Shown here piece by piece: positions 53,513-62,537 of a DNA stretch of 64,000 bases. This DNA is from Oscillospiraceae bacterium (lineage in GTDB: Bacteria; Bacillota; Clostridia; Oscillospirales; Ruminococcaceae). Position numbers and translations under genes: made by a program. The DNA lies in contig JAFRJM010000019.1 of assembly GCA_017432285.1 (NCBI GenBank), forward strand, positions 18,291 through 82,290. The letters are read 5' to 3'. The notes beneath the pieces were generated by a model that saw only the letters and a program-made list of their open reading frames with translations, did not search any database and had not been told where the DNA came from. Position 1 is the stretch's first letter, and each line of letters begins with the position of its first letter.

Positions 53513-53595
53513 AATAGCGCTCCTTCAACAAATTATATCCAGATAATTGTACATTAATATTCAGAAATCGTGCAACGATATAGCGTCAGGGAATG

Positions 53596-53649
53596 TTGTG
53601 TATCCCATAATATAAGATGTATAATGTTTTTAATATGGGTTATTATGGG
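53596..53649 (+). promoter_or_regulatory. Promoter of the MscS-type gene inside an inverted repeat
   Basis: TTGTGT (53596-53601), 18-base spacer, extended -10 TGTATAAT (TATAAT at 53620-53625). CCCATAAT (53604-53611) and ATTATGGG (53642-53649) form an 8-bp inverted repeat flanking the -10, a possible operator or mRNA-leader stem. Confidence 0.55.
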
Positions 53650-53672
53650 AAATAATCGTATCAGGAGCATAA

Positions 53673-56459
53673 ATGAACGATAATAAACCAAAACTTTATT
53701 TCCACCAGGCGATTCTGAGAGAGATCGTCATTCTTCTCGTTATCGCTATTGTGTTGTTCGTGGCAGAAACTGCTGTTACTGAACGCTCGATGGGCCAGAA
53801 TCTCAGGGAGAGGCTGGATACCATTACTGTTACTTTCACAAAAGCGTACGAGGAGACTCAGGAACTGACGCAGCTCTATAATCAGGCTATGAAGTCCAAA
53901 GCGGAAAGTTTGGCGTTTTTACTGGATCACAGTGACCGGTATAACTTGCTCAACGTTTCTGAGCTTTGTGATCTTTATGATGTGGAAGAGATCTATGTTG
54001 AGGACAGTTCATTCGACCATTACGATTCAGAGGGTTACCGTTTTTACAGGGCTCTCAGGGAAAACGGACAGTACGTTACCATTCGCCAGTCAGTGGAGGA
54101 ACTGGATGCTATCCTAAACGACGTTTATACCCAGAACAAAGTCCTTGAAAACATGATCACAATGGATGGCATGTTCTTTATCGTTACGACTAGCACAGGC
54201 GATATAGTATACTTCCCTGATGAATCATATATCGGAAAAAACATCTCGGCACTTGGGATCGAGATGTCCGATCTGGATATGGAAAAAGCAGTCTGGCTTC
54301 GTATAGCCGGAAAATCATATTATTTATCTAGTGTTGAGAATGAGCCTCTGAATATCACGCTGTCATGCGGTATAGATGTGTCAGACATGACGCGAAACAG
54401 CTATATCGCTGTAGGTATCCTGAATGCTGTAATAGTTATCGTGTTTACAGCAATGGTGGCCTTTGCATATTTCTGCCGCCAGGAAGAGATAGAAGGCGAG
54501 AATGCACACCTTTATACCCAGGACATGGTGAAAAGAAAACTTAAGATCTTCATGGCAGCAGGTCTTCTCCTTATCGCTGTAGTCACGTTCTATGTCCAGA
54601 CGCTGTTCGCTCTTTCTCTGCACTCATTGGATGCGGAAGACACTAAAACAAATATTGCGTCCAATGTTGCTGAAGCTTCAAATTCTGTTGAGCATCTGAC
54701 GGATATCTATGACAACAGATATCTTAATGAAGCTAAGATCGTAGCTCATATTCTATCTGTGAATCCTGACCTGAGAAACAAAGAGGATCTTTCAAAACTG
54801 TCAAATATGTTTGGACTTCAGTACATCATGATGTTTGACAGGAATGGAGTGGAATATATATCGGACTCTGATATTTTCGGATTCGTGATATCAGACGATC
54901 CTGAAGATCAGTCATATCCTTTCAACGTTCTGAAGTATGGTATTCCGTATTATATCCAGGAAGCAAGAGAGGATGATCTTACGGGCGAATACCATCAGTT
55001 TATCGGAGTGACCACCACTGATCAGGATGGCGTTTATGACGGATTCCTGCAGATAGCAGTAGCCCCTGAGATCCTCGAACAGGTTCTGGAAGAACTGGAT
55101 TTTGAGCATATCCTGACAAATGCTGTTTCTGTAACCAGTGATACTGTTTTTGCTATAAACAAGAGCGATGAAACGATTGCATACACCAGTGATAAGCAGA
55201 ACATACTTGGGGAATCAGCCAGAGCGGTCGGAATGAGAGATGAAGCTATCCGTACCAGATATTTAGGATATGTTCAGCTTGGTACGAAGAGATATTATGT
55301 AGATTCTTTTGATACAACGGATCACTACATTTATATCGCTTCGGATCCCAATCTGCTGTTCAGCGGAAGAGGCACGATGACGATATTTACCGTTCTGGTG
55401 TGTATTCTGGGAATGCTTGCATATTCTCTTTTCTTCAACCAGCATGATGTTGTCTCACATGCCAAGTCTGCAGATAACTCCTATGTGGCAGTTACTACAG
55501 CTGACGGCGTCTCAAAGATAACGCTCAGTATCGTTGCAAGAGTTCTCGGTTCAAGAACTGAGTGGCATAGTAAGACTCCGGAAGAAAAGACCGGACGTAT
55601 CCTGGGAATAGCGTTCAGCTTTGTTGGACTGACATTCATAGCCGCATATGCGCTTAAGGATATTCTATATACGGAAGACTCCATATTTGGCTTTATCACC
55701 AGCAACCGCTGGACAAAAGGTTTCAACGTCTTTGCATTTACCGAAGTTATCTTGTTCGTATGTATTTACGGAATTGCAATGGCTATTTTCAGAAGGGTAA
55801 TGGATCAGATAATTTCTGTTGTCAGCCCAAAAGCGGAGACGGTCTGCAGACTTATCAAGAGCTTTGTGAGATATATAGGTATACTTGCAGTCGCTTACTA
55901 CTGCCTGACAGTATTCGGCTTCGATTCGGCGTCGCTTCTTGCCTCTGCCGGATTGTTGACATTGGTCATAGGTCTTGGAGCCAGAGACCTTATCACAGAT
56001 ATTCTTGCGGGAATGTTCATTATCTTTGAGAACGAGTTCCAGGTCGGAGATATCATCGAGGTAGGCGGATTCAAGGGCAGGGTAGTTGAGATCGGCATCA
56101 GATCAACGAGGCTTGTCAACACGAAGCAGGATGTTAAGTCCGTGAATAACCGCGATCTCACAAACATCGTCAACAAGACAAGACGGAACTCATACTGTGA
56201 CATTATTGTCTCAGTACCGTTTTCTGAAGATATTAATGCCATTGAGAAGATGCTTAATGAAGAGCTCCCGAAGATCAAGGATATGTGCCCGTTTATCATC
56301 TCCGGACCGACATATGGCGGCGTGGATGAGATGTCAGGAAGAGACATGAAGCTGTCCATAAGAACGGAATGCCTTGAGAACCACAAATTCGAGGTCAGAT
56401 CTGTTGTCAACAGAGAGGTAAAGAACCTGTTTGATAAGTACGGATTCAAGCTCGGCTGA
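53673..56459 (+). CDS. Large MscS-family mechanosensitive channel with two extracytoplasmic segments
   Basis: 928 residues. Order: membrane helix near 12-30; extracytoplasmic segment about 33-240; helices near 243-268 and 292-312; a second extracytoplasmic segment about 318-565; helix near 570-590; three or four helices from about 640; then the MscS pore helix and beta domain. The pore region ASAGLLTLVIGLGARD (near 752-767) and FQVGDIIEVGGFKGRVVEIG (near 788-807) are typical. Both outer segments have the N-terminal-helix-plus-sensor look of Cache-type domains, which is inference. Small MscS is about 290 residues, so this is a sensor-equipped form. Confidence 0.85.
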   Translation: MNDNKPKLYFHQAILREIVILLVIAIVLFVAETAVTERSMGQNLRERLDTITVTFTKAYEETQELTQLYNQAMKSKAESLAFLLDHSDRYNLLNVSELCDLYDVEEIYVEDSSFDHYDSEGYRFYRALRENGQYVTIRQSVEELDAILNDVYTQNKVLENMITMDGMFFIVTTSTGDIVYFPDESYIGKNISALGIEMSDLDMEKAVWLRIAGKSYYLSSVENEPLNITLSCGIDVSDMTRNSYIAVGILNAVIVIVFTAMVAFAYFCRQEEIEGENAHLYTQDMVKRKLKIFMAAGLLLIAVVTFYVQTLFALSLHSLDAEDTKTNIASNVAEASNSVEHLTDIYDNRYLNEAKIVAHILSVNPDLRNKEDLSKLSNMFGLQYIMMFDRNGVEYISDSDIFGFVISDDPEDQSYPFNVLKYGIPYYIQEAREDDLTGEYHQFIGVTTTDQDGVYDGFLQIAVAPEILEQVLEELDFEHILTNAVSVTSDTVFAINKSDETIAYTSDKQNILGESARAVGMRDEAIRTRYLGYVQLGTKRYYVDSFDTTDHYIYIASDPNLLFSGRGTMTIFTVLVCILGMLAYSLFFNQHDVVSHAKSADNSYVAVTTADGVSKITLSIVARVLGSRTEWHSKTPEEKTGRILGIAFSFVGLTFIAAYALKDILYTEDSIFGFITSNRWTKGFNVFAFTEVILFVCIYGIAMAIFRRVMDQIISVVSPKAETVCRLIKSFVRYIGILAVAYYCLTVFGFDSASLLASAGLLTLVIGLGARDLITDILAGMFIIFENEFQVGDIIEVGGFKGRVVEIGIRSTRLVNTKQDVKSVNNRDLTNIVNKTRRNSYCDIIVSVPFSEDINAIEKMLNEELPKIKDMCPFIISGPTYGGVDEMSGRDMKLSIRTECLENHKFEVRSVVNREVKNLFDKYGFKLG

Positions 56460-56478
56460 GAGATCAATACATTAAAAC

Positions 56479-56510
56479 AAACCTGCATGCGCAGTGCATG
56501 CAGGTTTTTC
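56479..56510. terminator. Bidirectional terminator between MscS-type and ABC-FtsX genes
   Basis: AACCTGCATGC (56479-56489 approx.) and GCATGCAGGTT (56496-56506), loop GCAGT, followed by TTTC on the plus strand and A/T-rich sequence on the other side. Confidence 0.88.
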
Positions 56511-56521
56511 TGTGTCATAAA

Positions 56522-59500
56522 TTATTCGGTTCTTAGCGCTGCTACCGGATCGCTCTTAGCAGCTTTCCGTGAGGGGATGATCCCTCCGATCAGCGTGAGG
56601 ATTATACTGAGGGCAATCAGGACCACAGAGTTCTTTATCGGTAGGAAAGCATTTACGTTGGGATTCTCAGTAAAGTGATGGATCAGCATATTGCCTGGGA
56701 TCAGTATCAGCCTTGACAATTCTACTCCTATAAGTCCTGCCAGCGTGCCGATGATAAATGTTTCTGCGTTGAAAACAGAAGAGATATTGCGCTTTGAAGC
56801 GCCGATAGCTCTCAGTATACCGATTTCTTTCCTTCTTTCCAGGACACTTATGTATGTAATAACACCTATCATGATCGAAGAAACGATAAGCGATATCGCC
56901 ACGAAGGCGATAAGAACATAGGATATGGTGTCGATTATAGTTGTTACAGATGACATCAATGCTCCTACGGTATCGGTGTACTGGATGACCTTTGTCTCAT
57001 CTGTTTTTTGCATTCTGTCGTTATACTCATCGAGCATGCGGACGACTTCTGCTTTAGAATCAAAATCTTTTGGGTAGATGGAGATGATGGAAGGTTTTGA
57101 AAGATCGGCATAACCCAGTTTCTTCAGATTTGATTCGTAGGTTACAGTTCCGGATTCCATCATTGCGGTCATCAGCTCCTGCAGAGACTTTTCATCCATG
57201 TTGAACTGGAAGCCTCTGGAGAAGGCAGTCGTGTCAAATGAGATAGCACTTGCCATAGATTCCGCAAATGAACCCATGCTTTTCTGCATGCTGTTCATGA
57301 CTTCTTTTGCAAGAGTCTGCATTATGGTATTCGTTACAGACTGTATTGCTGCTCCGGCTGCGGCCTGAATCTGAGAAGTGGCTTCATTTGCCGCGTCTTG
57401 TAACTGCTTATTCAGTTTGTCCTGATCTATTACTTTTGAGATCTCTTTATCAACGAGATTTTTGCCTTCAGAAGAATTCAGGTATTCCTCGAAAGATTCG
57501 TTGAGCTTGGATGGCTGAGGCAGTCCGTTTTCCTGAGCATACGCATCATAGCCGTCAGATATGGCAACAATGACTTTTTGCACATCTTCATCTGATATCT
57601 GAACATCGCTGTATTTTTCAGACAAAGAGTTGAGAGCCTCAGATGTTCTTGCCGAGCCGGAATCAGACAAAAGATATTCAGATAGATATTCGGTCATCCT
57701 TTCCGGATCATTGAACTCGTGCTCTGCAGCATACTCAGGGTATCCGCCCATGATATATATAACAGCGTCCCTGAGGTCATCCATGGAGATCGTGTTCAGC
57801 CCGGAATTGTTGATAGCTTCCTGCATTGCCTGCCGTACGGCAGATGAAGTCCCTTCATCCTGAAGATATTGCCTGAATGCATCCGGTAAGTTTGAGTAAT
57901 CTGTAGACTGATCTTTTGATGCATATTCAAGATATCCGGAAAGGATGTTCGTCACTGCTTCGCTTATGTTTTCTGTCTTTATATCTATATCGAGATTAGA
58001 AAGGATCGATGCGATGTCCACACCTTGGATCGAGGACGGATCAATCTGGATATTCTCAGCAGAGATCAGTGATCCTATATCGATGCTTGAAAGGTTGGAG
58101 AAGGCAGAAGTATCTATAGCTAATTTGCTTGTGTCGACCTTGAATGCATCTTTGAAGACGTTTTCGTCAAAAGTGAAGAGAGAATTCATATCAAATCCTG
58201 TGTCCTCTTCAGAGCCGAATTCATTGCCTGTGAACACGTTGATAAGTTTGTTGCCAAGCTGGGACTGAGTGATCCTGCTGTTCGTTGCCTTTTCTACCAT
58301 GTGTTCGATAAGCTGGAACGGATAGCCGATACCGGTCGTGAGCATAGCCATATCGCTGTCTTCTGCCGGAGCCACGACTCCTACTATAGTTATATCCTCT
58401 CCATTCGCAATCAGCTGCGACATGTACGCTTTATCTTCCTGCTTGTCTACCCAGACATTATATTCAGGGTCATAGGAATAAAGATCTGCATAGTTGACAA
58501 CTTTATAAGTCAGGCCGATAAAATCCTCATAATCATATTCGCCCGGTACCAATTCCTTGGAATACGTTTCCTCCTTGGCGAACGCCTCTACCATAGCATC
58601 AAGCTCTGCAGGGTCTTTCAGGCCAAGAGTATACAGAGTTATATCCGGAATGTTCCCGCTGTGAAGAAGGACAAGAACGCATTCGTTATATCTTGCTGGC
58701 CATCTTCCGGCTTTTATGTCGTACTGGTGTTTGTAAAGGGATTCTTCAGCCGGAAGGGGATAAAAGGAGTTGGATGACATCGTGAGGGACATCAGAGAGT
58801 TTGAACTGGAACCGAATCCCAGCGAATCGAAAGTCTTGTCCGGATTGATCTGCCTGTATCCGCTGTCAGTCACGTTATAGATCAGAGGACTGACGCTGAA
58901 AGAGTATTCGATGGCATTTGTATATGTTTTTATCTCATCATTGCTGTCAAGATACTTTTTAAGCGATCCGAGATCATTGGATGTGGTCTTAGACAGCATT
59001 CCGTTTATCATCTGCCGCTCTTTGACCTTTTTGAGCTGAGTGCCTGTATCTTTCTGTTCATCTTCAGTGCTGTCCGAAGAATCCATGTTCATCATCATGA
59101 AAGAGGACAGGTCGAAACTGGTGCTTTGTATCTGAAGAGGGTATTCAGACAATGTTTCTTTCTCTATTGAATGAATGTAGTCATTGACGCCGTTTGACAA
59201 AGAGAGAATAAGAGCGATGCCTATGATACCGATACTGCCTGCTGCGGAAACAAGAATTGTCCTTGCGCTTTTTGTCCTCAGGTTATTGAAACTGAGTGAC
59301 AGAGCGGTCAGGAAAGACATGGAAGATCTGCCCATGTTCCTGTGTACAGGAGGAGGGGAGACAGATTCATCAATTATGAAGGGATCTGAATCTGCGCGGA
59401 TCGTGCCATCTCTGAGATTGACGATCCTTGTAGCATATTTTTCTGCCAGTTCAGGGTTGTGAGTGACCATAACGACCAGTCTGTCCTTGGCAACTTCTTT

Positions 59501-60052
59501 CAGAAGGTCCATGACCTGAACGCTCGTCTCTGTATCAAGAGCGCCAGTGGGTTCATCTGCAAGAAGGATCTGCGGATCGTTCACCAAAGCTCTGGCTATC
59601 GCCACGCGCTGCATCTGACCTCCGGACATCTGACTGGGTTTCTTGTGCATTTGGTCTCCCAGACCTACTTTTGTGAGTGCATCTGCAGCTCTTTTACGTC
59701 TTTCTGCCCTGGATACGCCGGAGATAGTGAGGGCAAGTTCAACGTTAGAGAGAACAGTCTGATGCGGAATCAGATTGTAACTCTGAAACACGAAACCTAT
59801 TGTGTGGTTTCTGTATGAGTCCCAGTCTCTGTCAGAATATTTCTTTGTAGAGATTCCGTTGATGATGAGGTCGCCTGAGTCATATCTGTCAAGACCGCCG
59901 ATTATGTTCAGCAAAGTAGTCTTACCCGATCCGGAAGGACCGAGTACAGCGACGAACTCGTTGTCTCTCAGGTTCAGACTGACATGGTCAAGAGCCTTTT
60001 GAACAAGAGTACCTGTTTTATATTCCTTGGATATGTCTTTTAGTTGAAGCAT
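56522..60052 (-). CDS. ABC transporter ATPase-FtsX permease fusion with a very large outer domain
   Basis: 1176 residues. Residues 1-230 are a MacB/LolD-type ATPase: Walker A GPSGSGKTT (near 38-46), signature MSGGQMQRVAIARAL (near 143-157), Walker B ILLADEPTGALD. A first membrane helix is near 262-285. About 750 residues of extracytoplasmic sequence follow, and the FtsX domain with three helices closes the chain (ISYVLIAFVAISLIV near 1040, ERRKEIGILRAIGASKRN, last helix near 1145-1165). The outer part contains about three related units of 60-75 residues (see findings). Likely a mechanotransmission-type exporter or resistance system, not an importer. No partner subunit is nearby. Confidence 0.88.
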   Translation of the reverse strand: MLQLKDISKEYKTGTLVQKALDHVSLNLRDNEFVAVLGPSGSGKTTLLNIIGGLDRYDSGDLIINGISTKKYSDRDWDSYRNHTIGFVFQSYNLIPHQTVLSNVELALTISGVSRAERRKRAADALTKVGLGDQMHKKPSQMSGGQMQRVAIARALVNDPQILLADEPTGALDTETSVQVMDLLKEVAKDRLVVMVTHNPELAEKYATRIVNLRDGTIRADSDPFIIDESVSPPPVHRNMGRSSMSFLTALSLSFNNLRTKSARTILVSAAGSIGIIGIALILSLSNGVNDYIHSIEKETLSEYPLQIQSTSFDLSSFMMMNMDSSDSTEDEQKDTGTQLKKVKERQMINGMLSKTTSNDLGSLKKYLDSNDEIKTYTNAIEYSFSVSPLIYNVTDSGYRQINPDKTFDSLGFGSSSNSLMSLTMSSNSFYPLPAEESLYKHQYDIKAGRWPARYNECVLVLLHSGNIPDITLYTLGLKDPAELDAMVEAFAKEETYSKELVPGEYDYEDFIGLTYKVVNYADLYSYDPEYNVWVDKQEDKAYMSQLIANGEDITIVGVVAPAEDSDMAMLTTGIGYPFQLIEHMVEKATNSRITQSQLGNKLINVFTGNEFGSEEDTGFDMNSLFTFDENVFKDAFKVDTSKLAIDTSAFSNLSSIDIGSLISAENIQIDPSSIQGVDIASILSNLDIDIKTENISEAVTNILSGYLEYASKDQSTDYSNLPDAFRQYLQDEGTSSAVRQAMQEAINNSGLNTISMDDLRDAVIYIMGGYPEYAAEHEFNDPERMTEYLSEYLLSDSGSARTSEALNSLSEKYSDVQISDEDVQKVIVAISDGYDAYAQENGLPQPSKLNESFEEYLNSSEGKNLVDKEISKVIDQDKLNKQLQDAANEATSQIQAAAGAAIQSVTNTIMQTLAKEVMNSMQKSMGSFAESMASAISFDTTAFSRGFQFNMDEKSLQELMTAMMESGTVTYESNLKKLGYADLSKPSIISIYPKDFDSKAEVVRMLDEYNDRMQKTDETKVIQYTDTVGALMSSVTTIIDTISYVLIAFVAISLIVSSIMIGVITYISVLERRKEIGILRAIGASKRNISSVFNAETFIIGTLAGLIGVELSRLILIPGNMLIHHFTENPNVNAFLPIKNSVVLIALSIILTLIGGIIPSRKAAKSDPVAALRTE

Positions 60053-60253
60053 ACAGACGGTTTTTCACCACAAATAACAATACTAAAAAAAGTAACATGG
60101 GATTTGACCCCATACACAATAATTCTAACATAAGAAATGGATCCGATAACAAATCGAATCAGATAATTAGACAATTGTTAACAATTAAGAGGAAAAAAGA
60201 AAACCGCACAAGACGGACTTGCACGGCTTTCTATGGGTATTGCCTTGTTCGAA
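60053..60253. other. Gap upstream of the ABC-FtsX gene
   Basis: AT-rich promoter region. It holds a perfect 14-bp palindrome AATTGTTAACAATT (60173-60186) and a smaller dyad ATGGG-N7-CCCAT near 60098-60114. Either could be an operator. No clear -35/-10 pair and no gene is visible. Confidence 0.4.
60203..60229 (-). terminator. Probable terminator of the GntR gene
   Basis: Imperfect hairpin (CCG and CAAG arms with two mismatches) followed on the minus strand by GGTTTTCTTTTTTCC. The long U-run is the stronger part of the evidence. Confidence 0.55.
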
Positions 60254-61012
60254 CTAAAGTTTTGTCATAAAGACCATTCCCCATTGGAAGAGCTTTGAAT
60301 CGTAAGAAATTCTTGAAGCAAACAGCGGCATTCCGTGTATGTCAAACTGAAGATCAGTCAGACGCACAATAGGAGTGTTTGCATCCAGTTCTAGATGTAA
60401 CCGCTCTTCCTCATCAGGGAAACTGGCAGTAGTATACCTTCTTCCTTCGATTCTGTCTATATGAAATTTGTTTTTAAACAATTGATATAGCGAGCTTTCC
60501 AGTTCTTCTTTTGATGCGGATTCCACAGCCAGATATTTTGGTGAAAAATATGAATATTCATACATGCAGGGTATGTCATTGACATATCTGAGCCTCAGAA
60601 GTGTCAGGACGGCTTCTCCTTGCTTCACCTTGAGGAATTCATACAGATCATCTGGAGATGGTGCCATTGAGAAGAAGAGAATATCCGAATGCGAACTGTA
60701 GCCAGCCATCTCACAGCTCTTTGTGAATCCCTCAAGCTCTGTGAAGCGGTATGTTGGCTGCATTTCACGGACAAAGGTCCCAAGACCCTGTTTACGTACA
60801 ACGATCTCTTTTTTCACCAGATCAGAGATGGCAGCGCGAACGGTTATGCGGCTGACATTGAACATATCGATAAGTTCCGGTTCCGGAGGAAGCTGCTCGC
60901 CGGGCTTGAGATTTCCGCTTCTTATGTTTTCGGTGATAATCTGCGATATTATCTGATATTTTGGGACCTGATATTCACTATCCAGGATATTGGGATCAAA
61001 CTGGATTGCCAT
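60254..61012 (-). CDS. GntR-family regulator with UTRA domain (HutC subfamily)
   Basis: 252 residues. Winged helix at about 15-80 (LKPGEQLPPEPELIDMF, then NVSRITVRAAISDL, wing KQGLGTFV). Residues 95-250 form a UTRA effector domain (FTELEGFTKSCEMAG, later YEYSYFSPKYLAVE). UTRA members sense sugar phosphates or related metabolites, for instance glucosamine-6-phosphate. A perfect palindrome at 61051-61064 upstream is the likely self-operator. The target genes may be the ABC-FtsX gene downstream or distant loci. Confidence 0.9.
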   Translation of the reverse strand: MAIQFDPNILDSEYQVPKYQIISQIITENIRSGNLKPGEQLPPEPELIDMFNVSRITVRAAISDLVKKEIVVRKQGLGTFVREMQPTYRFTELEGFTKSCEMAGYSSHSDILFFSMAPSPDDLYEFLKVKQGEAVLTLLRLRYVNDIPCMYEYSYFSPKYLAVESASKEELESSLYQLFKNKFHIDRIEGRRYTTASFPDEEERLHLELDANTPIVRLTDLQFDIHGMPLFASRISYDSKLFQWGMVFMTKL

Positions 61013-61050
61013 AATATACCTCCACTGATAACACTACAATACCTTAAGTA

Positions 61051-61064
61051 ACGTTATATAACGT
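61051..61064. promoter_or_regulatory. Palindromic operator upstream of the GntR gene
   Basis: Perfect 14-bp palindrome ACGTTATATAACGT, 39 bases upstream of the start codon, followed by a second half-site ACGTAATATAAC and another ACGT at 61088-61091. AT-rich dyads of this size suit GntR/HutC dimers. It includes a TATA-like core that could be part of the promoter. Confidence 0.6.
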
Positions 61065-61130
61065 AATATAACCTTTACCATTATAGAACGTATTTTGGAG
61101 TAATGGAAGTATTTTTTCAAACAAAATAAA

Positions 61131-61155
61131 AAAACACGATAAAATATCGTGTTTT
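61131..61155 (-). terminator. Terminator of the GT-C-like gene
   Basis: AAAACACGATA (61131-61141), loop AAA, TATCGTGTTTT (61145-61155). On the minus strand it is followed by TTTATTTTG. Confidence 0.85.
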
Positions 61156-61179
61156 CTAGATACTGAGAATTGTGTTAGT

Positions 61180-62379
61180 TTATTCTGCCTGTTCTGCAGC
61201 GAGTTTTGTCCTGGGATAGACAGTTCCTTTCCATATCTTATAACTTACTACTGCATACAGGAAGCAGTTGGCTACAGCGACATACACTAAAGGGATCGGA
61301 GTGTAATCAAGAAGGAAGGGAACATAAGCCAGGATAGCTACCATGATGGAAGCAGCTGCTTCGAAATACATCTCTTTGAATATGATCGCATACAGAACCA
61401 GCATGATCTCAACCGGGAATCCGTATCTGTCATGCATGGCAGGCAGGAACATTATGCATGTATATCCTGTCCAGATAGCAAATCTGAGATAGTCATGAAA
61501 AGCATATCCTTTTTTCTGTCCGGAAGAGATTATCACACAGTAGACGATGAGCATCAGTGAAAAAGTCAGAATGATCCCTGGCTTGGAAAAGAGCCGGTAG
61601 TCATTGGGAACGAAATAATATATGTTCGGGTAATCCATGGTAAGGTAAGGATACATCTCTGCCTGTTCCTTATAGATCTGCCAGAAATCGAAGATACTTC
61701 TTCCATAGTAAACACCGGGCAGGGAAGTTACCGCCATCGTTGCGGGTATCCACAGGAAGTGAAGCAGAGAAAATTTCTTGCTGCAGAAATAATAAAGAAG
61801 AACAGCAGGAAAAAGGAGGATAGCCTGAAGTTTGAAACAGAGGGCAAGACCATAGAAGATCATTCCCAGAGCAGGCTTGTCCTTAAGGAATCCCCAGATG
61901 CTTAGTATAAGGAATGACGTAAAGATTGCGTCGCACTGTCCCCAGATAGCTGAGTTGATGAACACGGTGGGGAGAGCAAGAACGAGGAAGAAAGCGATAA
62001 AAGTAAGGAGGTTCCTTTCCTTACGATCCGAAGGAATAGCAGCCCTTACTACCAGAGCTCCTGCCACGGCGAGAACATAGTCAAAGAAGATGGAAAGGTA
62101 TTTGATAAGATATACTGCTTCTCCCTGGAACTGTGCAACAACGCACATAAGGAAGTGATATGGGATATTGTAGTTTCCTATCCGGTATGCGAGAGAGGGG
62201 AAGCCATGGTGATCAAGTATCTGGTAATACCAGGAGATAAGATAAGCTTTCATATCTCCGCTCAGGTAATACAGGACATTCCTCCTTGCATAAAAAGAGA
62301 TATACAGAAGTATTGCTCCGGCGATCCAGAGTAAATGCTTCTCTATAAAAGACAGAAGTTTGTTCTCAGCCTGTTTCAT
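61180..62379 (-). CDS. Polytopic membrane protein, GT-C glycosyltransferase-like
   Basis: 399 residues with about ten to twelve membrane helices. The first outer loop has SGDMKAYLISWY (near residues 40-51), an aspartate placed like the catalytic Asp of GT-C enzymes. WGQCDAIFTSFL (near 146-157) and CFKLQAILLFP (near 180-190) match the pattern seen in DUF2029/GT87-like mannosyltransferases. Such enzymes use polyprenyl-phosphate sugars to build cell-envelope glycans. No polyprenyl-phosphate sugar synthase lies next to it. Substrate unknown. Confidence 0.75.
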   Translation of the reverse strand: MKQAENKLLSFIEKHLLWIAGAILLYISFYARRNVLYYLSGDMKAYLISWYYQILDHHGFPSLAYRIGNYNIPYHFLMCVVAQFQGEAVYLIKYLSIFFDYVLAVAGALVVRAAIPSDRKERNLLTFIAFFLVLALPTVFINSAIWGQCDAIFTSFLILSIWGFLKDKPALGMIFYGLALCFKLQAILLFPAVLLYYFCSKKFSLLHFLWIPATMAVTSLPGVYYGRSIFDFWQIYKEQAEMYPYLTMDYPNIYYFVPNDYRLFSKPGIILTFSLMLIVYCVIISSGQKKGYAFHDYLRFAIWTGYTCIMFLPAMHDRYGFPVEIMLVLYAIIFKEMYFEAAASIMVAILAYVPFLLDYTPIPLVYVAVANCFLYAVVSYKIWKGTVYPRTKLAAEQAE

Positions 62380-62463
62380 CGTGTAAGCCTCGTTATTATT
62401 GTGTTCCTAATTATTATAGATGAAAAAGAATGCATGCAAAAGGTAAAAACACACAAATAATCG

Positions 62464-62493
62464 ATAATCGATATATCGATTATATGATATAAT
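62464..62493 (+). promoter_or_regulatory. fucO promoter region with a 20-bp perfect palindrome
   Basis: ATAATCGATATATCGATTAT (62464-62483) is a perfect 20-bp palindrome ending just before TATAAT (62488-62493), the likely -10. It would cover the -35 region, so a bound dimer should repress. It does not fit the Rex consensus that often controls alcohol dehydrogenases. Confidence 0.6.
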
Positions 62494-62537
62494 AATATCA
62501 GAGATCCCTGAAAATAATGATTTAAAGGAGAGTAAAT

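Noticed and set aside
60173-60186. Rex-like site AATTGTTAACAATT
   Set aside because: It contains TTGTTAACAA without the spacer between Rex half-sites, and the downstream gene is not a redox gene; kept only as an unexplained palindrome.
62464-62483. Rex operator before fucO
   Set aside because: The palindrome lacks the TTGTTAA/TTAACAA arms expected of Rex sites.
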